From Microbacterium immunditiarum (GTDB lineage Bacteria; Actinomycetota; Actinomycetes; Actinomycetales; Microbacteriaceae): 64,000 bases of DNA. Of the stretch, positions 34,428 to 43,950 are shown piece after piece (the stretch's first letter is position 1; each line of letters begins with the position of its first letter). The position numbers were made by a program, and so were the translations under genes. The DNA lies in assembly GCF_013409785.1 (NCBI RefSeq), contig NZ_JACCBV010000001.1, forward strand, positions 744,001 through 808,000, read 5' to 3'. The notes beneath the pieces were generated by a model. The model was given only the letters and a program-made list of their open reading frames with translations, did not search any database and was not told the origin of the DNA.

Positions 34428-36104
34428 GTGGCTCTCAGCAACATCGAGATCGCTCAGGCGGCACACCTCGAGCCCATCGGCACGATCGCAGCGAGCTTGG
34501 GCATTCCCGACGAGAGCATCGTGCCATACGGGCACTACAAGGCGAAGGTCGCCCTGTCGTATCTCGCATCCCTGCGCGACAGGCCGCAGGGAAAGCTGAT
34601 CCTCATGACGGCGGTCTCGCCGACGCCCGCCGGCGAGGGCAAGACCACCACCACGGTCGGCCTCGGCGACGCGCTCACGCGCCTCGGTGAGAAGGCGATG
34701 ATCTGCCTGCGCGAGCCCGCGCTCGGACCCGTGTTCGGCATGAAGGGCGGTGCCGCCGGGGGCGGCTACGCACAGGTCGTGCCTATGGAGGACATCAACC
34801 TCCACTTCACCGGCGACTTCTCCGCGATCGCGGTCGCCACGAACCTGCTCGCGGCGCTCATCGACAACCACATCCACCACGGCAACGCACTCGGCATCGA
34901 CGTGCGCCGCGTCACGTGGCGCCGCGTGCTCGACGTGAACGACCGTGCACTGCGCGACATCGTGTCCGGCCTCGGCGGTCCCGGCAACGGGTACCCGCGA
35001 GAATCCGGATTCGACATCGTCGTCGCGAGCGAGGTCATGGCGGTGTTCTGCCTCGCCCGCAGCCTCGCCGACCTCAAGGCGCGCCTCGGCGAGATCGTCG
35101 TCGGCTACACGCGAGACCGCAAGCCCGTCCGGGCGCGCGACCTCAAGGCGCACGGAGCCATGACCGCGGTGCTGCGCGACGCGCTCGCGCCGAACCTCGT
35201 GCAGACGATGGAGCACACGCCCGCGTTCGTGCACGGCGGCCCGTTCGCGAACATCGCGCACGGCTGCAACTCGCTCATCGCGACGGCGTCCGCGCTGCGC
35301 CTCGCCGACTACGTCGTGACTGAGGCGGGTTTCGGCGCCGACCTCGGGGCGGAGAAGTTCATCGACATCCTGTGCCGCTCGTCCGGGCTGCGCCCGTCGG
35401 CCGCGGTCATCGTCGCGACCGTGCGCGCGATGAAGTACCACGGCGGGGTCGAGGTCGCCGACCTGCCCCTCGAGAACGTCGAGGCGCTCCAGCGCGGCAC
35501 GGTCAACCTGGTCCGTCACGTCCGCACGGTGCGCGAGACGTGGGGCATCCCGGCGGTCGTCGCGATCAACCACAGGGCCGAGGACTCGGATGCCGAGGTG
35601 CGGGCGCTCATCGGGGCGGCCGAGGCCGCCGGGGCCAAGGCCGTGGTCGCCAAGCACTTCGCCGAAGGCGGCGCCGGCGCCGAGGAGCTCGCGCGCGAGG
35701 TCAGGCGCCTGTGCGACGGCGACGAGTCCGACCTGCGCTTCACCTACCCCGACGACGCGACGCTGTGGGAGAAGATGCGCGCGATCGCGACGCGCATCTA
35801 CGGGGCATCCGACATCACCGCCTCGACCGCGGTTCGAGCGCAGATCCGCCGCCTTCAGGACGACGGCTACGGCGACTACCCCGTGTGCGTGGCGAAGACG
35901 CAGTACTCGTTCTCGACCGACGCGAAGCTGCGCGGCGCTCCCGAGGGACACGTCGTCGACATCCGCGAGGTGAGGCTCGCGGCCGGGGCGCGGTTCATCG
36001 TGATGATCTGCGGTGACATCATGACGATGCCCGGCCTTCCGGCGGTGCCCGCGGCGGATTCGATCGACGTCGACGACGAGGGCCGCATCGTCGGCCTCTT
36101 CTGA
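34428..36104 (+). CDS. fhs: Formate-tetrahydrofolate ligase
   Basis: 558 residues from a GTG with GGGAGGGA about 4-11 nt upstream. The P-loop T-P-A-G-E-G-K-T-T (66-74), F-T-G-D-F motif and [12 protein letters not shown] are the hallmarks of this enzyme. It makes 10-formyl-tetrahydrofolate from formate, ATP and tetrahydrofolate, feeding purine and formyl-Met-tRNA synthesis. A TAGGCT -10 candidate lies at 34366-34371, giving a ~55-nt leader. The gene appears to be transcribed alone. Confidence 0.97.
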   Translation: MALSNIEIAQAAHLEPIGTIAASLGIPDESIVPYGHYKAKVALSYLASLRDRPQGKLILMTAVSPTPAGEGKTTTTVGLGDALTRLGEKAMICLREPALGPVFGMKGGAAGGGYAQVVPMEDINLHFTGDFSAIAVATNLLAALIDNHIHHGNALGIDVRRVTWRRVLDVNDRALRDIVSGLGGPGNGYPRESGFDIVVASEVMAVFCLARSLADLKARLGEIVVGYTRDRKPVRARDLKAHGAMTAVLRDALAPNLVQTMEHTPAFVHGGPFANIAHGCNSLIATASALRLADYVVTEAGFGADLGAEKFIDILCRSSGLRPSAAVIVATVRAMKYHGGVEVADLPLENVEALQRGTVNLVRHVRTVRETWGIPAVVAINHRAEDSDAEVRALIGAAEAAGAKAVVAKHFAEGGAGAEELAREVRRLCDGDESDLRFTYPDDATLWEKMRAIATRIYGASDITASTAVRAQIRRLQDDGYGDYPVCVAKTQYSFSTDAKLRGAPEGHVVDIREVRLAAGARFIVMICGDIMTMPGLPAVPAADSIDVDDEGRIVGLF

Positions 36105-36130
36105 GCGGCCGGGTACCCGCGGCGCGGCAT

Positions 36131-36136
36131 TACGCT
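36131..36136 (+). promoter_or_regulatory. -10 element of glutathione peroxidase gene (leaderless)
   Basis: TACGCT with a 7-nt spacer to the ATG at 36144. Confidence 0.45.
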
Positions 36137-36143
36137 CGCTCCC

Positions 36144-36626
36144 ATGGCGCTCACCGACATCCCCTTCCAGACGATGGAGGGCGAGAGAAGGACTCTCGCC
36201 GACTTCGACGGCAAGGCCCTCCTGATCGTGAACGTCGCCTCTCGGTGCGGCCTCGCTCCGCAGTACGCCACGCTCGAGCGGCTGCAGCAGGAGTACGGCG
36301 ATCGCGGCCTGCAGGTGCTCGGCTTCCCGAGCAACCAGTTCCTGCAGGAGCTGCGCAGCAACGAGGCGATCAAGGAGTTCTGCTCGACCACCTACGGCAT
36401 CACCTTCCCGATCTTCGATCGCATCCGCGTGAACGGGCGGAACGAGCATCCGCTCTACACCGAACTGAAGAAGACACCGGATGCCTCCGGCAAAGCCGGC
36501 CGGGTCACCTGGAACTTCGAGAAGTTCCTCGTCGCACCCGACGGCACGATGAGGCGCTTCCGCCCGCACACCGAGCCGGACGACCCGTCGGTGATCGCGG
36601 CGATCGAAGAGGCGCTGCCGGGCTGA
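36144..36626 (+). CDS. Glutathione-peroxidase-family peroxidase
   Basis: 160 residues. The peroxidatic Cys35 is in V-A-S-R-C-G, with the conserved Gln65 in F-P-S-N-Q-F and Trp in V-T-W-N-F. A second Cys in E-F-C-S-T-T-Y could be the resolving residue, so the enzyme probably uses thioredoxin or mycoredoxin, as actinobacteria lack glutathione. It reduces lipid or organic hydroperoxides. The gene stops 3 bp from the convergent GH16-like gene. Confidence 0.93.
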   Translation: MALTDIPFQTMEGERRTLADFDGKALLIVNVASRCGLAPQYATLERLQQEYGDRGLQVLGFPSNQFLQELRSNEAIKEFCSTTYGITFPIFDRIRVNGRNEHPLYTELKKTPDASGKAGRVTWNFEKFLVAPDGTMRRFRPHTEPDDPSVIAAIEEALPG

Positions 36627-36629
36627 CGC

Positions 36630-37430
36630 TCACCCGGCGTACGGGAAGGTGCGCACGCGCTCGACCCGGAGCCGGTGGGGGAGCGCGTCGAGGTCGCGCC
36701 GCCCGTCCCCGCGCGGGAACTCGAAGACGTCGAGCATGAGCTGCACCGGATAGTCGATACGCTGCGCGACCGTCTTCACCCAGCGATGGTCGATGTAGAA
36801 CCGCAGCTCGTCGGGGGTCCACGCGACGGCATAGTCGTGGAAGTCGGTGAGGTCGCCCTCGACGCGCACCTTCTCGAACTCGGTCGAAAGGCGCGGGTCG
36901 TTCTGGGCCTTGACGCCGACGCCGACCAGGCCGCCCCCGTCGTCGATCTCGGACCCGGAGATCTCGGCGATGCAGATCTCGCCGGAGCGCTCCGGCTCGT
37001 CCTCGAAGCCGATCGGCCAGAACGCGACCATCACGTCGGGGTGCCGGATGGCCGCCATGCGCACCTCGATCACGCCGTGGCGCACGAGGTGCAGTCGGCG
37101 TTCGGGCTGCGCCTCGCGCACGACGAGGTCGGGCCGGAAGCGGTGCTGCCCGACGGTCGATCCGACGGGACCGGACAGCTCGCCGGTCTGCAGGTGGGAG
37201 ACGCGGATGCCCCCGTCGAACTCCGGCGACCACGGAGTGGTCTCGGCGTCGATGAGCAGCTCGAGTCCCTCCGGCGCGACCGAGTACCGTGCTTCGCTGC
37301 GCTCTCGCGACGACCAGTGCGGCAGGTAGTACGGCCACCAGACGGTCTCGTCGAGCACGCCCTCGTCGAACCGCTCGTCGAGGTCGGGGGCGCTGCCGTC
37401 GAGGTCGAGCGGCGTCTCGGGGTTGCCCAT
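36630..37430 (-). CDS. GH16-like (concanavalin A-like fold) protein
   Basis: 266 residues from the ATG at 37430. The sequence has the feel of a GH16/laminarinase beta-jelly roll: W-W-P-Y-Y-L-P-H-W-S near the start, G-x-I-E-V-R-M in the middle, and D-F-H-D-Y-A-V-A-W-T-P-D-E-L-R-F-Y-I-D, which matches the GH16 hallmark H-x-Y-x-x-x-W-x-P-x-x-I. The catalytic motif E-I-D-I-x-E appears as E-I-C-I-A-E (E151, C153, E156): both Glu are kept but the assisting Asp is Cys. No signal peptide is seen, unusual for a polysaccharide lyase or hydrolase. It may act inside the cell or only bind sugars. Confidence 0.75.
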   Translation of the reverse strand: MGNPETPLDLDGSAPDLDERFDEGVLDETVWWPYYLPHWSSRERSEARYSVAPEGLELLIDAETTPWSPEFDGGIRVSHLQTGELSGPVGSTVGQHRFRPDLVVREAQPERRLHLVRHGVIEVRMAAIRHPDVMVAFWPIGFEDEPERSGEICIAEISGSEIDDGGGLVGVGVKAQNDPRLSTEFEKVRVEGDLTDFHDYAVAWTPDELRFYIDHRWVKTVAQRIDYPVQLMLDVFEFPRGDGRRDLDALPHRLRVERVRTFPYAG

Positions 37431-37514
37431 GCCGTCATTGTGCTCCCCGCGGGCGACATCCGCACTCGCCGCGGCAAGGGACCAAAGGCCCCCGACCCGG
37501 CATCTGCCGGGGCA

Positions 37515-37520
37515 TACCGT
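37515..37520 (+). promoter_or_regulatory. -10 element of alcohol dehydrogenase gene (leaderless)
   Basis: TACCGT with a 7-nt spacer to the ATG at 37528. Confidence 0.45.
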
Positions 37521-37527
37521 CGGCCGC

Positions 37528-38589
37528 ATGGAAACCATGAAAGCGCTCGTGTTCCACGGACCCGGCCTGAAGTCGTGGGACGACGTGCCCAAGCCGACGA
37601 TCCAGCGGCCCACGGACGTCATCGTGAAGATCGAGACGACGACGATCTGCGGAACCGATCTGCACATCCTCAAGGGCGACGTCCCTGCTGTGACCGACGG
37701 TCGCATTCTCGGTCACGAGGGCATCGGCACTGTCGTCGAGACGGGCGACGCGGTCGAGACCCTGAGTGTCGGCGACCGCGTGCTCATCTCGTGCATCTCG
37801 GCGTGCGGTCGCTGCGAGTTCTGCAAGAAAGGCATCTACTCGCACTGCCTCGGCGACGAGGGCGCATCCGGCATCGGCTGGATCTTCGGGCACCTCATCG
37901 ACGGAACGCAGGCGGAGTTCGTCCGTGTGCCGTACGCCGAGACATCCGTCTACAGACTGCCGGACTCGGTGTCGGACCGCGACGCCGTGATGCTCAGCGA
38001 CATCCTGCCCACCGGCCATGAGATCGGGGTCAAGTACGGCCACGTGAAGCCGGGTGATGTCGTCGCGGTCATCGGCGCCGGTCCGGTGGGTCTCGCGGCC
38101 ATGATGACGGCGCAGCTCTATGGGCCCTCCCGCGTCATCGCGGTCGACCTCGACGAGAACCGGCTGCAGCAGTCACTGCAGTTCGGTGCGACCCACACGG
38201 TCGTGTCGGGCGAGGGGGCGAAGGAGCGCGTCCTCGCCCTCACGGATGGCCTGGGCGTCGACGTCGCGATCGAGGCGGTGGGAGTTCCGCCGACGCTCGG
38301 TCTCGCACTCCAGCTCGCGAGGCCGGGTGGCGTCATCGCGAACGTGGGCGTGCACGGCAAGCCGGTCGAGCTTCCGATCCAGGATCTGTGGATTCAGAAC
38401 ATCACGCTCACGACGGGGCTCGTCAACACCGACACGACCGACATGCTCTTGAAGATGGTGGAGTCCGGCAAGCTCGCGGCCGCGAAGTTCGCCAGCCACG
38501 AATTCGCGCTGGGAGAAATCCTCGAGGCGTACGACGTGTTCAGCCGCGCGGCAGAGACCAAGGCCCTCAAGGTCGTCATGCAGGCGTGA
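37528..38589 (+). CDS. Zinc-dependent alcohol dehydrogenase (MDR family)
   Basis: 353 residues from the ATG at 37528, chosen for the -10 element; an alternative ATG lies 9 bp later. The catalytic zinc ligand Cys is in I-C-G-T-D-L-H, with G-H-E-G-I-G-T-V-V-E following. The structural zinc site has four Cys in C-G-R-C-E-F-C-K-K-G-I-Y-S-H-C. The NAD-binding G-A-G-P-V-G-L lies near residue 180, followed by an acidic D-L-D-E that favours NAD over NADP. It oxidises an alcohol or reduces an aldehyde or ketone; the substrate is unknown. Confidence 0.93.
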   Translation: METMKALVFHGPGLKSWDDVPKPTIQRPTDVIVKIETTTICGTDLHILKGDVPAVTDGRILGHEGIGTVVETGDAVETLSVGDRVLISCISACGRCEFCKKGIYSHCLGDEGASGIGWIFGHLIDGTQAEFVRVPYAETSVYRLPDSVSDRDAVMLSDILPTGHEIGVKYGHVKPGDVVAVIGAGPVGLAAMMTAQLYGPSRVIAVDLDENRLQQSLQFGATHTVVSGEGAKERVLALTDGLGVDVAIEAVGVPPTLGLALQLARPGGVIANVGVHGKPVELPIQDLWIQNITLTTGLVNTDTTDMLLKMVESGKLAAAKFASHEFALGEILEAYDVFSRAAETKALKVVMQA

Positions 38590-38804
38590 TCGGAACGGAT
38601 GCGGCGGAGCCGGCATCCGGCCCGCCCCGCTCCGCGCACCCGGCATGCGTCACCGGGCGCGAGACCGGCTGTCGGGTCCGCACAACGAGCGCCGTCGACG
38701 GTCGCTCATCGTGTTGTAGAACACCTTCAGCCGACTTGGAGTGAAGTTGTGGGAGTCCTACGGTCAGAGTGACTTGCTCTGTCGATGTCGAAAGGTGATC
38801 ATCC

Positions 38805-40910
38805 ATGGCTGACGCCGCCGTCCGCACCAAGAAGCCCGCCACCAGCAAGCGCACGCCCGCCGGGGGCGCGCCGACCGCCGCGCACAGCGCCGCCGAGGCA
38901 TCCGAGCCCCGCATCGACGTCGCGTCGGTGACCGACCTCCTGCTCGGAACGTGGGCGCAGACCCGCCGCGATGCGCGCGAGATGATCAAGGACTCCGCGT
39001 TCTGGCGCATCGACGGACAGCCGATGTCCGACCACCGCGAGCGCGTGCTCAGCCAGCTGCACCTGCTCGTCGAGCACGGCGGCTCGAGTCGCGCGTTCCC
39101 GAAGGAGTACGGCGGCCTCGAGGACAACGGCGCGAACCTCGCGGGCTTCGAGGAGCTCGTTCTCGCCGACCCGAGCCTGCAGATCAAGTCGGGCGTTCAG
39201 TGGGGTCTCTTCGGCTCGGCCATCTACCAGCTCGGCACGAAGAAGCACTGGGACGCGTGGCTGCCCGGCGTCATCGACGTGAGCCTGCCGGGTGCGTTCG
39301 CGATGACCGAGACCGGACACGGATCGGATGTCGCGGCCATCGGCACCACGGCCACGTACGACCCCGAGACCGAGGAGTTCGAGATCCACACGCCGTTCCG
39401 CGGCGCGTACAAGGACTATCTCGGCAACGCCGCCCTGCACGGCAGAGCGGCGACCGTGTTCGCGCAGCTCATCACGAACGGCGTGAACTACGGCGTGCAC
39501 TGCTTCTTCGTGCCGATCCGCGACGACGCGGGCGACATGCTGCCCGGCATCAAGAGCGAGGACGACGGCGTCAAGGGCGGCCTCAACGGCATCGACAACG
39601 GACGCCTCGCGTTCGACCAGGTGCGCGTGCCGCGCTTCAACCTGCTCGACCGGTACGGCCAGGTCGCGCCCGACGGCACCTACACGAGCGACATCCCCTC
39701 GCCCGGCCGTCGCTTCTTCACGATGCTCGGCGCGCTCGTGCAGGGCCGCGTGTCGCTCGACGGCGCCGCGACGGTCGGCACCGCGCTCGCGCTCCATATC
39801 GCGCTCACGTATGCGAACCAGCGCCGTCAGTTCGATTCGGGCACCGGCACCGAAGAAGTCGTGCTGCTCGACTACGGCAAGCACCAGCGGCGCCTGCTGC
39901 CGCTGCTCGCCCAGAACTACGCGCAGTTCTTCGCCCACGACGAGCTGCTCAAGAAGTTCGACGGCGTGTTCTCAGGTCGCACAGACACCCCTGACGAGCG
40001 CGAGGATCTCGAGACGCTCGCCGCCGCGCTGAAGCCCCTCAGCACGTGGAACGCGCTCGCGACGATCCAGGAGGCGCGCGAGGCCTGCGGCGGCGCGGGC
40101 TTCCTCGCCGAGAACCGCTTCGTCGGACTGCACCAGGACCTCGACGTGTACGTCACGTTCGAGGGCGACAACAACGTCCTCCTGCAACTGGTCGGCAAGC
40201 GTCTGCTGAGCGACTTCGCGAAGCAGTTCAAGGGCGCGGATGCCGCGAAGCTCGCGCGCTACGCGGTCGGACAGACCGCCGGCAAGGTGTTCCACGGCGC
40301 CGGACTCCGGCAGCTCGGACAGGCCGTCGCCGACTTCGGCTCGACCGCCCGCTCGGTCGAGCTCGGCCTGCGGGAGGAGCAGCAGCACGAGCTGCTCGCG
40401 GGCCGTGTGCAGCAGATGGTGGCCGACCTCGCCGCCGCGTTGCGCCCCGCGTCGAAGCTCTCGCAGGCAGAGGCGGCAGAGCTGTTCAACGTGCACCAGG
40501 CCGAGCTCATCGAGGCGGCCCGTGCGCACGCCGAGCTGCTCCAGTGGGAGGCGTTCACCGACGGCGTGAACCGCATCGCAGACGAGGGCACGAAGCGCGT
40601 GCTCACGTGGCTGCGCGACCTGTTCGGCCTGCACCTGATCGAGAAGCACCTCGCGTGGTATCTCATCAACGGACGACTGTCGACGCAGCGCGCGGCATCC
40701 GTCTCGCGCTACATCGACCGCCTCTCCGCCCGCCTCCGCCCGCACGCCCAGGACCTCGTCGACGCGTACGGCTTCGAGCCCGAGCACGTGCGCGCTCCCA
40801 TCGCGTCGGGTGCCGAGCAGCAGCGGCAGGACGAGGCGCGCGAGTACTACCGCGGGCTCAAGGCGTCGGGCGAGATGCCCCTGTCGGAGAAGTCGCTCAA
40901 GAAGAAGTAG
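38805..40910 (+). CDS. Acyl-CoA oxidase / acyl-CoA dehydrogenase-like flavoprotein
   Basis: 701 residues, about twice the size of an acyl-CoA dehydrogenase and right for peroxisomal-type oxidases. M-T-E-T-G-H-G-S-D-V is the FAD signature, and T-F-E-G-D-N-N-V-L-L-Q contains the Glu that acts as the base. The first ~35 residues are Ala/Pro/Lys-rich and not conserved. It would oxidise acyl-CoA to trans-2-enoyl-CoA with FAD, giving electrons to oxygen and so making hydrogen peroxide, though ETF use is not excluded. RBS AAAGGTG lies upstream. The 215-bp region before it (38590-38804) holds only GGATGC/GCATCC palindromes and a GAGCG-type hairpin near 38688. Confidence 0.92.
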   Translation: MADAAVRTKKPATSKRTPAGGAPTAAHSAAEASEPRIDVASVTDLLLGTWAQTRRDAREMIKDSAFWRIDGQPMSDHRERVLSQLHLLVEHGGSSRAFPKEYGGLEDNGANLAGFEELVLADPSLQIKSGVQWGLFGSAIYQLGTKKHWDAWLPGVIDVSLPGAFAMTETGHGSDVAAIGTTATYDPETEEFEIHTPFRGAYKDYLGNAALHGRAATVFAQLITNGVNYGVHCFFVPIRDDAGDMLPGIKSEDDGVKGGLNGIDNGRLAFDQVRVPRFNLLDRYGQVAPDGTYTSDIPSPGRRFFTMLGALVQGRVSLDGAATVGTALALHIALTYANQRRQFDSGTGTEEVVLLDYGKHQRRLLPLLAQNYAQFFAHDELLKKFDGVFSGRTDTPDEREDLETLAAALKPLSTWNALATIQEAREACGGAGFLAENRFVGLHQDLDVYVTFEGDNNVLLQLVGKRLLSDFAKQFKGADAAKLARYAVGQTAGKVFHGAGLRQLGQAVADFGSTARSVELGLREEQQHELLAGRVQQMVADLAAALRPASKLSQAEAAELFNVHQAELIEAARAHAELLQWEAFTDGVNRIADEGTKRVLTWLRDLFGLHLIEKHLAWYLINGRLSTQRAASVSRYIDRLSARLRPHAQDLVDAYGFEPEHVRAPIASGAEQQRQDEAREYYRGLKASGEMPLSEKSLKKK

Positions 40911-40944
40911 CGGCGCGCGCCGGGTCCGGGTGCGGCGCGGCCGG

Positions 40945-41340
40945 TCACTCCGACCAGCCGCACATCCCGCAGTCGCCGCTCGCCGACACCTCGACGAAGC
41001 AGTTCGGGCACATCGCCCGTGTGACGTCGCGGGTGCTCGGCGTGCGGCGGGAAGGCGCTCGCTCGGCGGGCGGTCGCGACTTCGCCCGCGGCGCCGCGGC
41101 CGCCGGAGCCTCGCGCCGCACGACGACGGGACGGTGCTCGGCGCAGTAGAACCGCACGAACCCGTCGTGGTTCTTCGGATGCCGGTGCTTGACCGCCCAC
41201 AGCTCGGTGCGCGGCCGCGGCTCGGAGTCGGCGCCGCACGTGAAGCAGCGCGTCGGGTCTCCGGGAACGACGTCGGCCACCAGCACGGGGCTCTCGAACG
41301 GGATGGCGTCCCGCCAGTCGGATGACGCGACGATCCTCAT
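40945..41340 (-). CDS. Small protein with two zinc-ribbon motifs
   Basis: 131 residues. R-C-F-T-C-G-A with a later F-Y-C-A-E-H may form a first zinc site; the C-terminal M-C-P-N-C ... C-G-M-C-G-W is a second. A Pro/Ala/Arg-rich linker (about residues 72-105) separates them. GAGAGGA upstream supports the ATG at 41340. Similar actinobacterial proteins are sometimes mislabelled as glucose-6-phosphate dehydrogenase, for which there is no support. The function is unknown; nucleic acid or protein binding is possible. The divergent gap 41341-41630 holds GATAACGGAACGGTAACG near 41428, a possible regulatory site, and a TACGAT -10 element at 41597. Confidence 0.75.
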   Translation of the reverse strand: MRIVASSDWRDAIPFESPVLVADVVPGDPTRCFTCGADSEPRPRTELWAVKHRHPKNHDGFVRFYCAEHRPVVVRREAPAAAAPRAKSRPPAERAPSRRTPSTRDVTRAMCPNCFVEVSASGDCGMCGWSE

Positions 41341-41596
41341 GACATTCCTCTCGTGCGGTGCCGGGGGAGGCGCACCTGCACTTCAACGGTAAGCGACTCG
41401 CGGGCGTGTCGTCGCCCCGGCGCATTGATAACGGAACGGTAACGATGCGAGAGCGCGATGACACGATTCGCCCGGTCCGGACATTTCCCTGGTGAGGCGC
41501 ACCGCGGCGCACGGCTTCGCGCTCGCATCGCCTCGTGAGGGGATCGCGTTTCGGGGCGTGATCCCCTCGATCGCGTTCTGCGTCGTCGCGTCCCGA

Positions 41597-41602
41597 TACG
41601 AT
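41597..41602 (+). promoter_or_regulatory. -10 element of AAA ATPase gene
   Basis: TACGAT with AAGGGA at 41617-41622 and ATG at 41631. The in-frame ATG at 41601 overlaps this element, so it is unlikely to be used. Confidence 0.4.
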
Positions 41603-41630
41603 GCGACCTTCCGACGAAGGGAACCGACGG

Positions 41631-43076
41631 ATGCTCCGCGACGACGACCGAGACCTCATGCGCGCCGTCGGGCGTTACCTCGGGCACGTGAACTCCCTCC
41701 GCGATCAGGAGCGTCGCGCCGAGCGCACCCCGCTCGGCGACCGGATCTCGGAGCATCTCGGAACGGATGCCGCGGCGCTCCCCGTCGTGCAGGAGGCGAT
41801 CGCCGACCACCGTCTCGTCGACGCCGACATCGCCCTCGAGCTCATCGCGGCTGAGAGCGGGGGCGAGCTTCTCGGCGTGGGCGGAGGGGAGCAGCGGCTG
41901 CACAGCGGCATGGCCGAGCTCGTGAACAGCCCGCACGTGCCCTTCCCGATCGGGCCGGTCGACTACTCGGAGCGCGCGACCGGCCCCGCCGGCAGCCGAC
42001 GTGTCGTCGCGATGGGCGTCCGCCTGCTCGCGCACGAGGGCCGCCCGATCGCGCTCGTCCAGCGCGCGGCGGCTCCGCACATGGGCCGGCCGACCGGGCT
42101 GGTGGAGGTCATGGGCGAAGACCCCGACGTCGTGTCGTCGTTCCTCGACCGCGTGCGCGCGCTCATGATCGAGCACAGCGTGCTGCGCGGTCAGGTGCTC
42201 TCGTTCGTGCCGACGGAGTACGGGCGCGACGCGGGCGCGACCTTCCTCTCGCGCCCGGACGTCGCGGCCGAGCAGGTCATCCTCCCCGAGGGGCTGCTCG
42301 ACGAGGTCGTGCAGCACGTCGTCGGCATCGGCGACCACCGCGAGCTGCTCCGGGCGGCGAACCAGCACCTCAAGCGCGGCGTGCTGCTGTACGGGCCTCC
42401 CGGCACCGGCAAGACCCTCACCGTGCGTCACCTGCTCTCGCGCACGCCCGACATCACCGCCGTGCTGCTCATGGGCTCCAGCATCCGGTTCATCAGCGCC
42501 GCGGCCGAGATCGCGCGCACGTTCCAGCCCTCGCTCGTCGTGCTCGAAGACATCGACCTGGTTGCGATGGAGCGCCACGGCTCGCCGCAGCCGCTCCTGT
42601 TCGAGGTGCTCGAGGCGCTCGACGGACTCGACGGAGACGCCGACGTCGCGTTCGTCATGACGACGAACCGCGTCGACGTGCTCGAGCGTGCGCTCGCCGA
42701 GCGACCCGGCCGTGTGGACCTCGCGGTGGAGGTTCCCCTTCCCGCGCTCGCGGAGCGGGAGCGCCTGTACCGTCACTACGCCGACCGGCTGTCGTTCTCG
42801 GACGAGGCGCTCCGCGCCGCCGCGGAGACGACCGAGGGCGTCACCGGATCGTTCGCGAAGGAGCTCATCCGTCGCAGCGTGCTGCTGGCGGCGACCCGCG
42901 GCGAGGAGGTCGCGGACGAGCACCTGGCCGAGGCGCTCGAAGAGCTCGCGAGCGAGCGGCAGAAGCTCACGCGCCGCCTGCTGGGCACGGACCCGCCCGA
43001 GGAGGGCGGTGATGACGCGCGGCCCGGAGCGTGGGCGACGAGCGTCGGCGCGTTCGCCTTTCGGCCGCTCGGCTGA
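41631..43076 (+). CDS. AAA-family ATPase
   Basis: 481 residues. Walker A G-P-P-G-T-G-K-T lies near residue 252, the Walker B is V-V-L-E-D-I-D (Glu and Asp swapped relative to the usual D-E), and sensor 1 is T-T-N-R. The second region of homology reads A-L-A-E-R-P-G-R-V-D, with the Arg fingers of the classic AAA group. The first ~220 residues are a mixed alpha/beta adaptor of unknown fold. It would use ATP to remodel a protein or complex; the substrate is unknown. No protease or proteasome gene is adjacent. Start chosen from the promoter and RBS. Confidence 0.88.
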   Translation: MLRDDDRDLMRAVGRYLGHVNSLRDQERRAERTPLGDRISEHLGTDAAALPVVQEAIADHRLVDADIALELIAAESGGELLGVGGGEQRLHSGMAELVNSPHVPFPIGPVDYSERATGPAGSRRVVAMGVRLLAHEGRPIALVQRAAAPHMGRPTGLVEVMGEDPDVVSSFLDRVRALMIEHSVLRGQVLSFVPTEYGRDAGATFLSRPDVAAEQVILPEGLLDEVVQHVVGIGDHRELLRAANQHLKRGVLLYGPPGTGKTLTVRHLLSRTPDITAVLLMGSSIRFISAAAEIARTFQPSLVVLEDIDLVAMERHGSPQPLLFEVLEALDGLDGDADVAFVMTTNRVDVLERALAERPGRVDLAVEVPLPALAERERLYRHYADRLSFSDEALRAAAETTEGVTGSFAKELIRRSVLLAATRGEEVADEHLAEALEELASERQKLTRRLLGTDPPEEGGDDARPGAWATSVGAFAFRPLG

Positions 43077-43113
43077 GTCGAGCGACGCCGGCGCCCGTGT
43101 CGGCGCACGACGC

Positions 43114-43119
43114 TAGCGT
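43114..43119 (+). promoter_or_regulatory. -10 element of tag (leaderless)
   Basis: TAGCGT with a 7-nt spacer to the ATG at 43127. Confidence 0.45.
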
Positions 43120-43126
43120 GGGCGGA

Positions 43127-43768
43127 ATGAGCCTCGATGTCGCCGTCGACGAGACCGGAGTCGCGCGCTGCGCATGGGCGGACTCCGATTCCGAGTACCG
43201 CCGCTACCACGACGAGGAGTGGGGCACCCCGCTGCACGGGGACCGCGCGCTGTTCGAGAAGATGAGCCTCGAGGGCTTCCAGGCGGGGCTGTCGTGGATC
43301 ACGATCCTGCGCAAGCGCCCACGGTTCCGCGAGGCGTTCGCGGGGTTCGAGCCCGAGGCGATCGCGCAGTTCGGCGACGACGACATCGAACGGCTCATGG
43401 CCGACGCGGGCATCGTGCGCAATCGGGCGAAGATCCTCGCGACGATCTCGAACGCCCGGGTGGTGGCCGAAATGGCGGAGGGCGAGCTCGACGAGCTCAT
43501 GTGGTCGTTCGCGCCGCCCGCGGATGCCCGGCCGCGGCCGCGATCGTTCGCCGAGATCCCCGCGACGACACCCGAGTCGAAGGCCATGAGCAAGGTGCTG
43601 CTCGCGCGCGGGTTCCGCTTCGTCGGGCCCACGACGATGTACGCCCTCATGCAGTCGGCGGGCATGGTCGACGACCACGTCGAGGGGTGCTGGCGCGCGG
43701 CATCCGGCTCGTCTGCTGCGGCACGTGGGGATTTGTCCCCATCGAGTCGCCGCCCCGCCGGCGCGTAG
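43127..43768 (+). CDS. tag: DNA-3-methyladenine glycosylase I
   Basis: 213 residues. Zinc ligands are Cys15 (A-R-C-A-W) and His28 (R-Y-H-D-E-E-W-G) at the N-terminus, with the C-terminal pair in V-D-D-H-V-E-G-C. The base-recognition segment L-E-G-F-Q-A-G-L-S-W-I-T-I-L is intact. It removes 3-methyladenine from alkylated DNA, starting base excision repair. It is probably transcribed from its own leaderless promoter. A 182-bp region separates it from the giant operon. Confidence 0.95.
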   Translation: MSLDVAVDETGVARCAWADSDSEYRRYHDEEWGTPLHGDRALFEKMSLEGFQAGLSWITILRKRPRFREAFAGFEPEAIAQFGDDDIERLMADAGIVRNRAKILATISNARVVAEMAEGELDELMWSFAPPADARPRPRSFAEIPATTPESKAMSKVLLARGFRFVGPTTMYALMQSAGMVDDHVEGCWRAASGSSAAARGDLSPSSRRPAGA

Positions 43769-43845
43769 CCTGACGAGGCGTTCGGGACGGCGGCCCGGGA
43801 TCACCGCCGTGTGGAAAGGGCTCGTCACATCGACCGGCCCGGGGT

Positions 43846-43939
43846 TAGGCTGGGGCTCCCCCGCCCATTTCCCCCCTTCGTCGTGAGCCGAATCATCTCG
43901 CCCGTCGCCACGCACGTCGTCGATCCCGCCCGGAGGAGG
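43846..43939 (+). promoter_or_regulatory. Likely promoter and RBS of the nine-gene operon
   Basis: TAGGCT (43846-43851) is a plausible -10, with GTCACA 16 bp upstream as a weak -35. GGAGGAGG at 43932-43939 is a strong ribosome binding site 11 nt before the GTG start. No operator symmetry is evident. Confidence 0.4.
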
Positions 43940-43950
43940 CAGAGGACCCC

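Noticed and set aside
40945..41340. Glucose-6-phosphate dehydrogenase
   Set aside because: At 131 residues it is far too short and has only zinc-ribbon motifs and a disordered linker.
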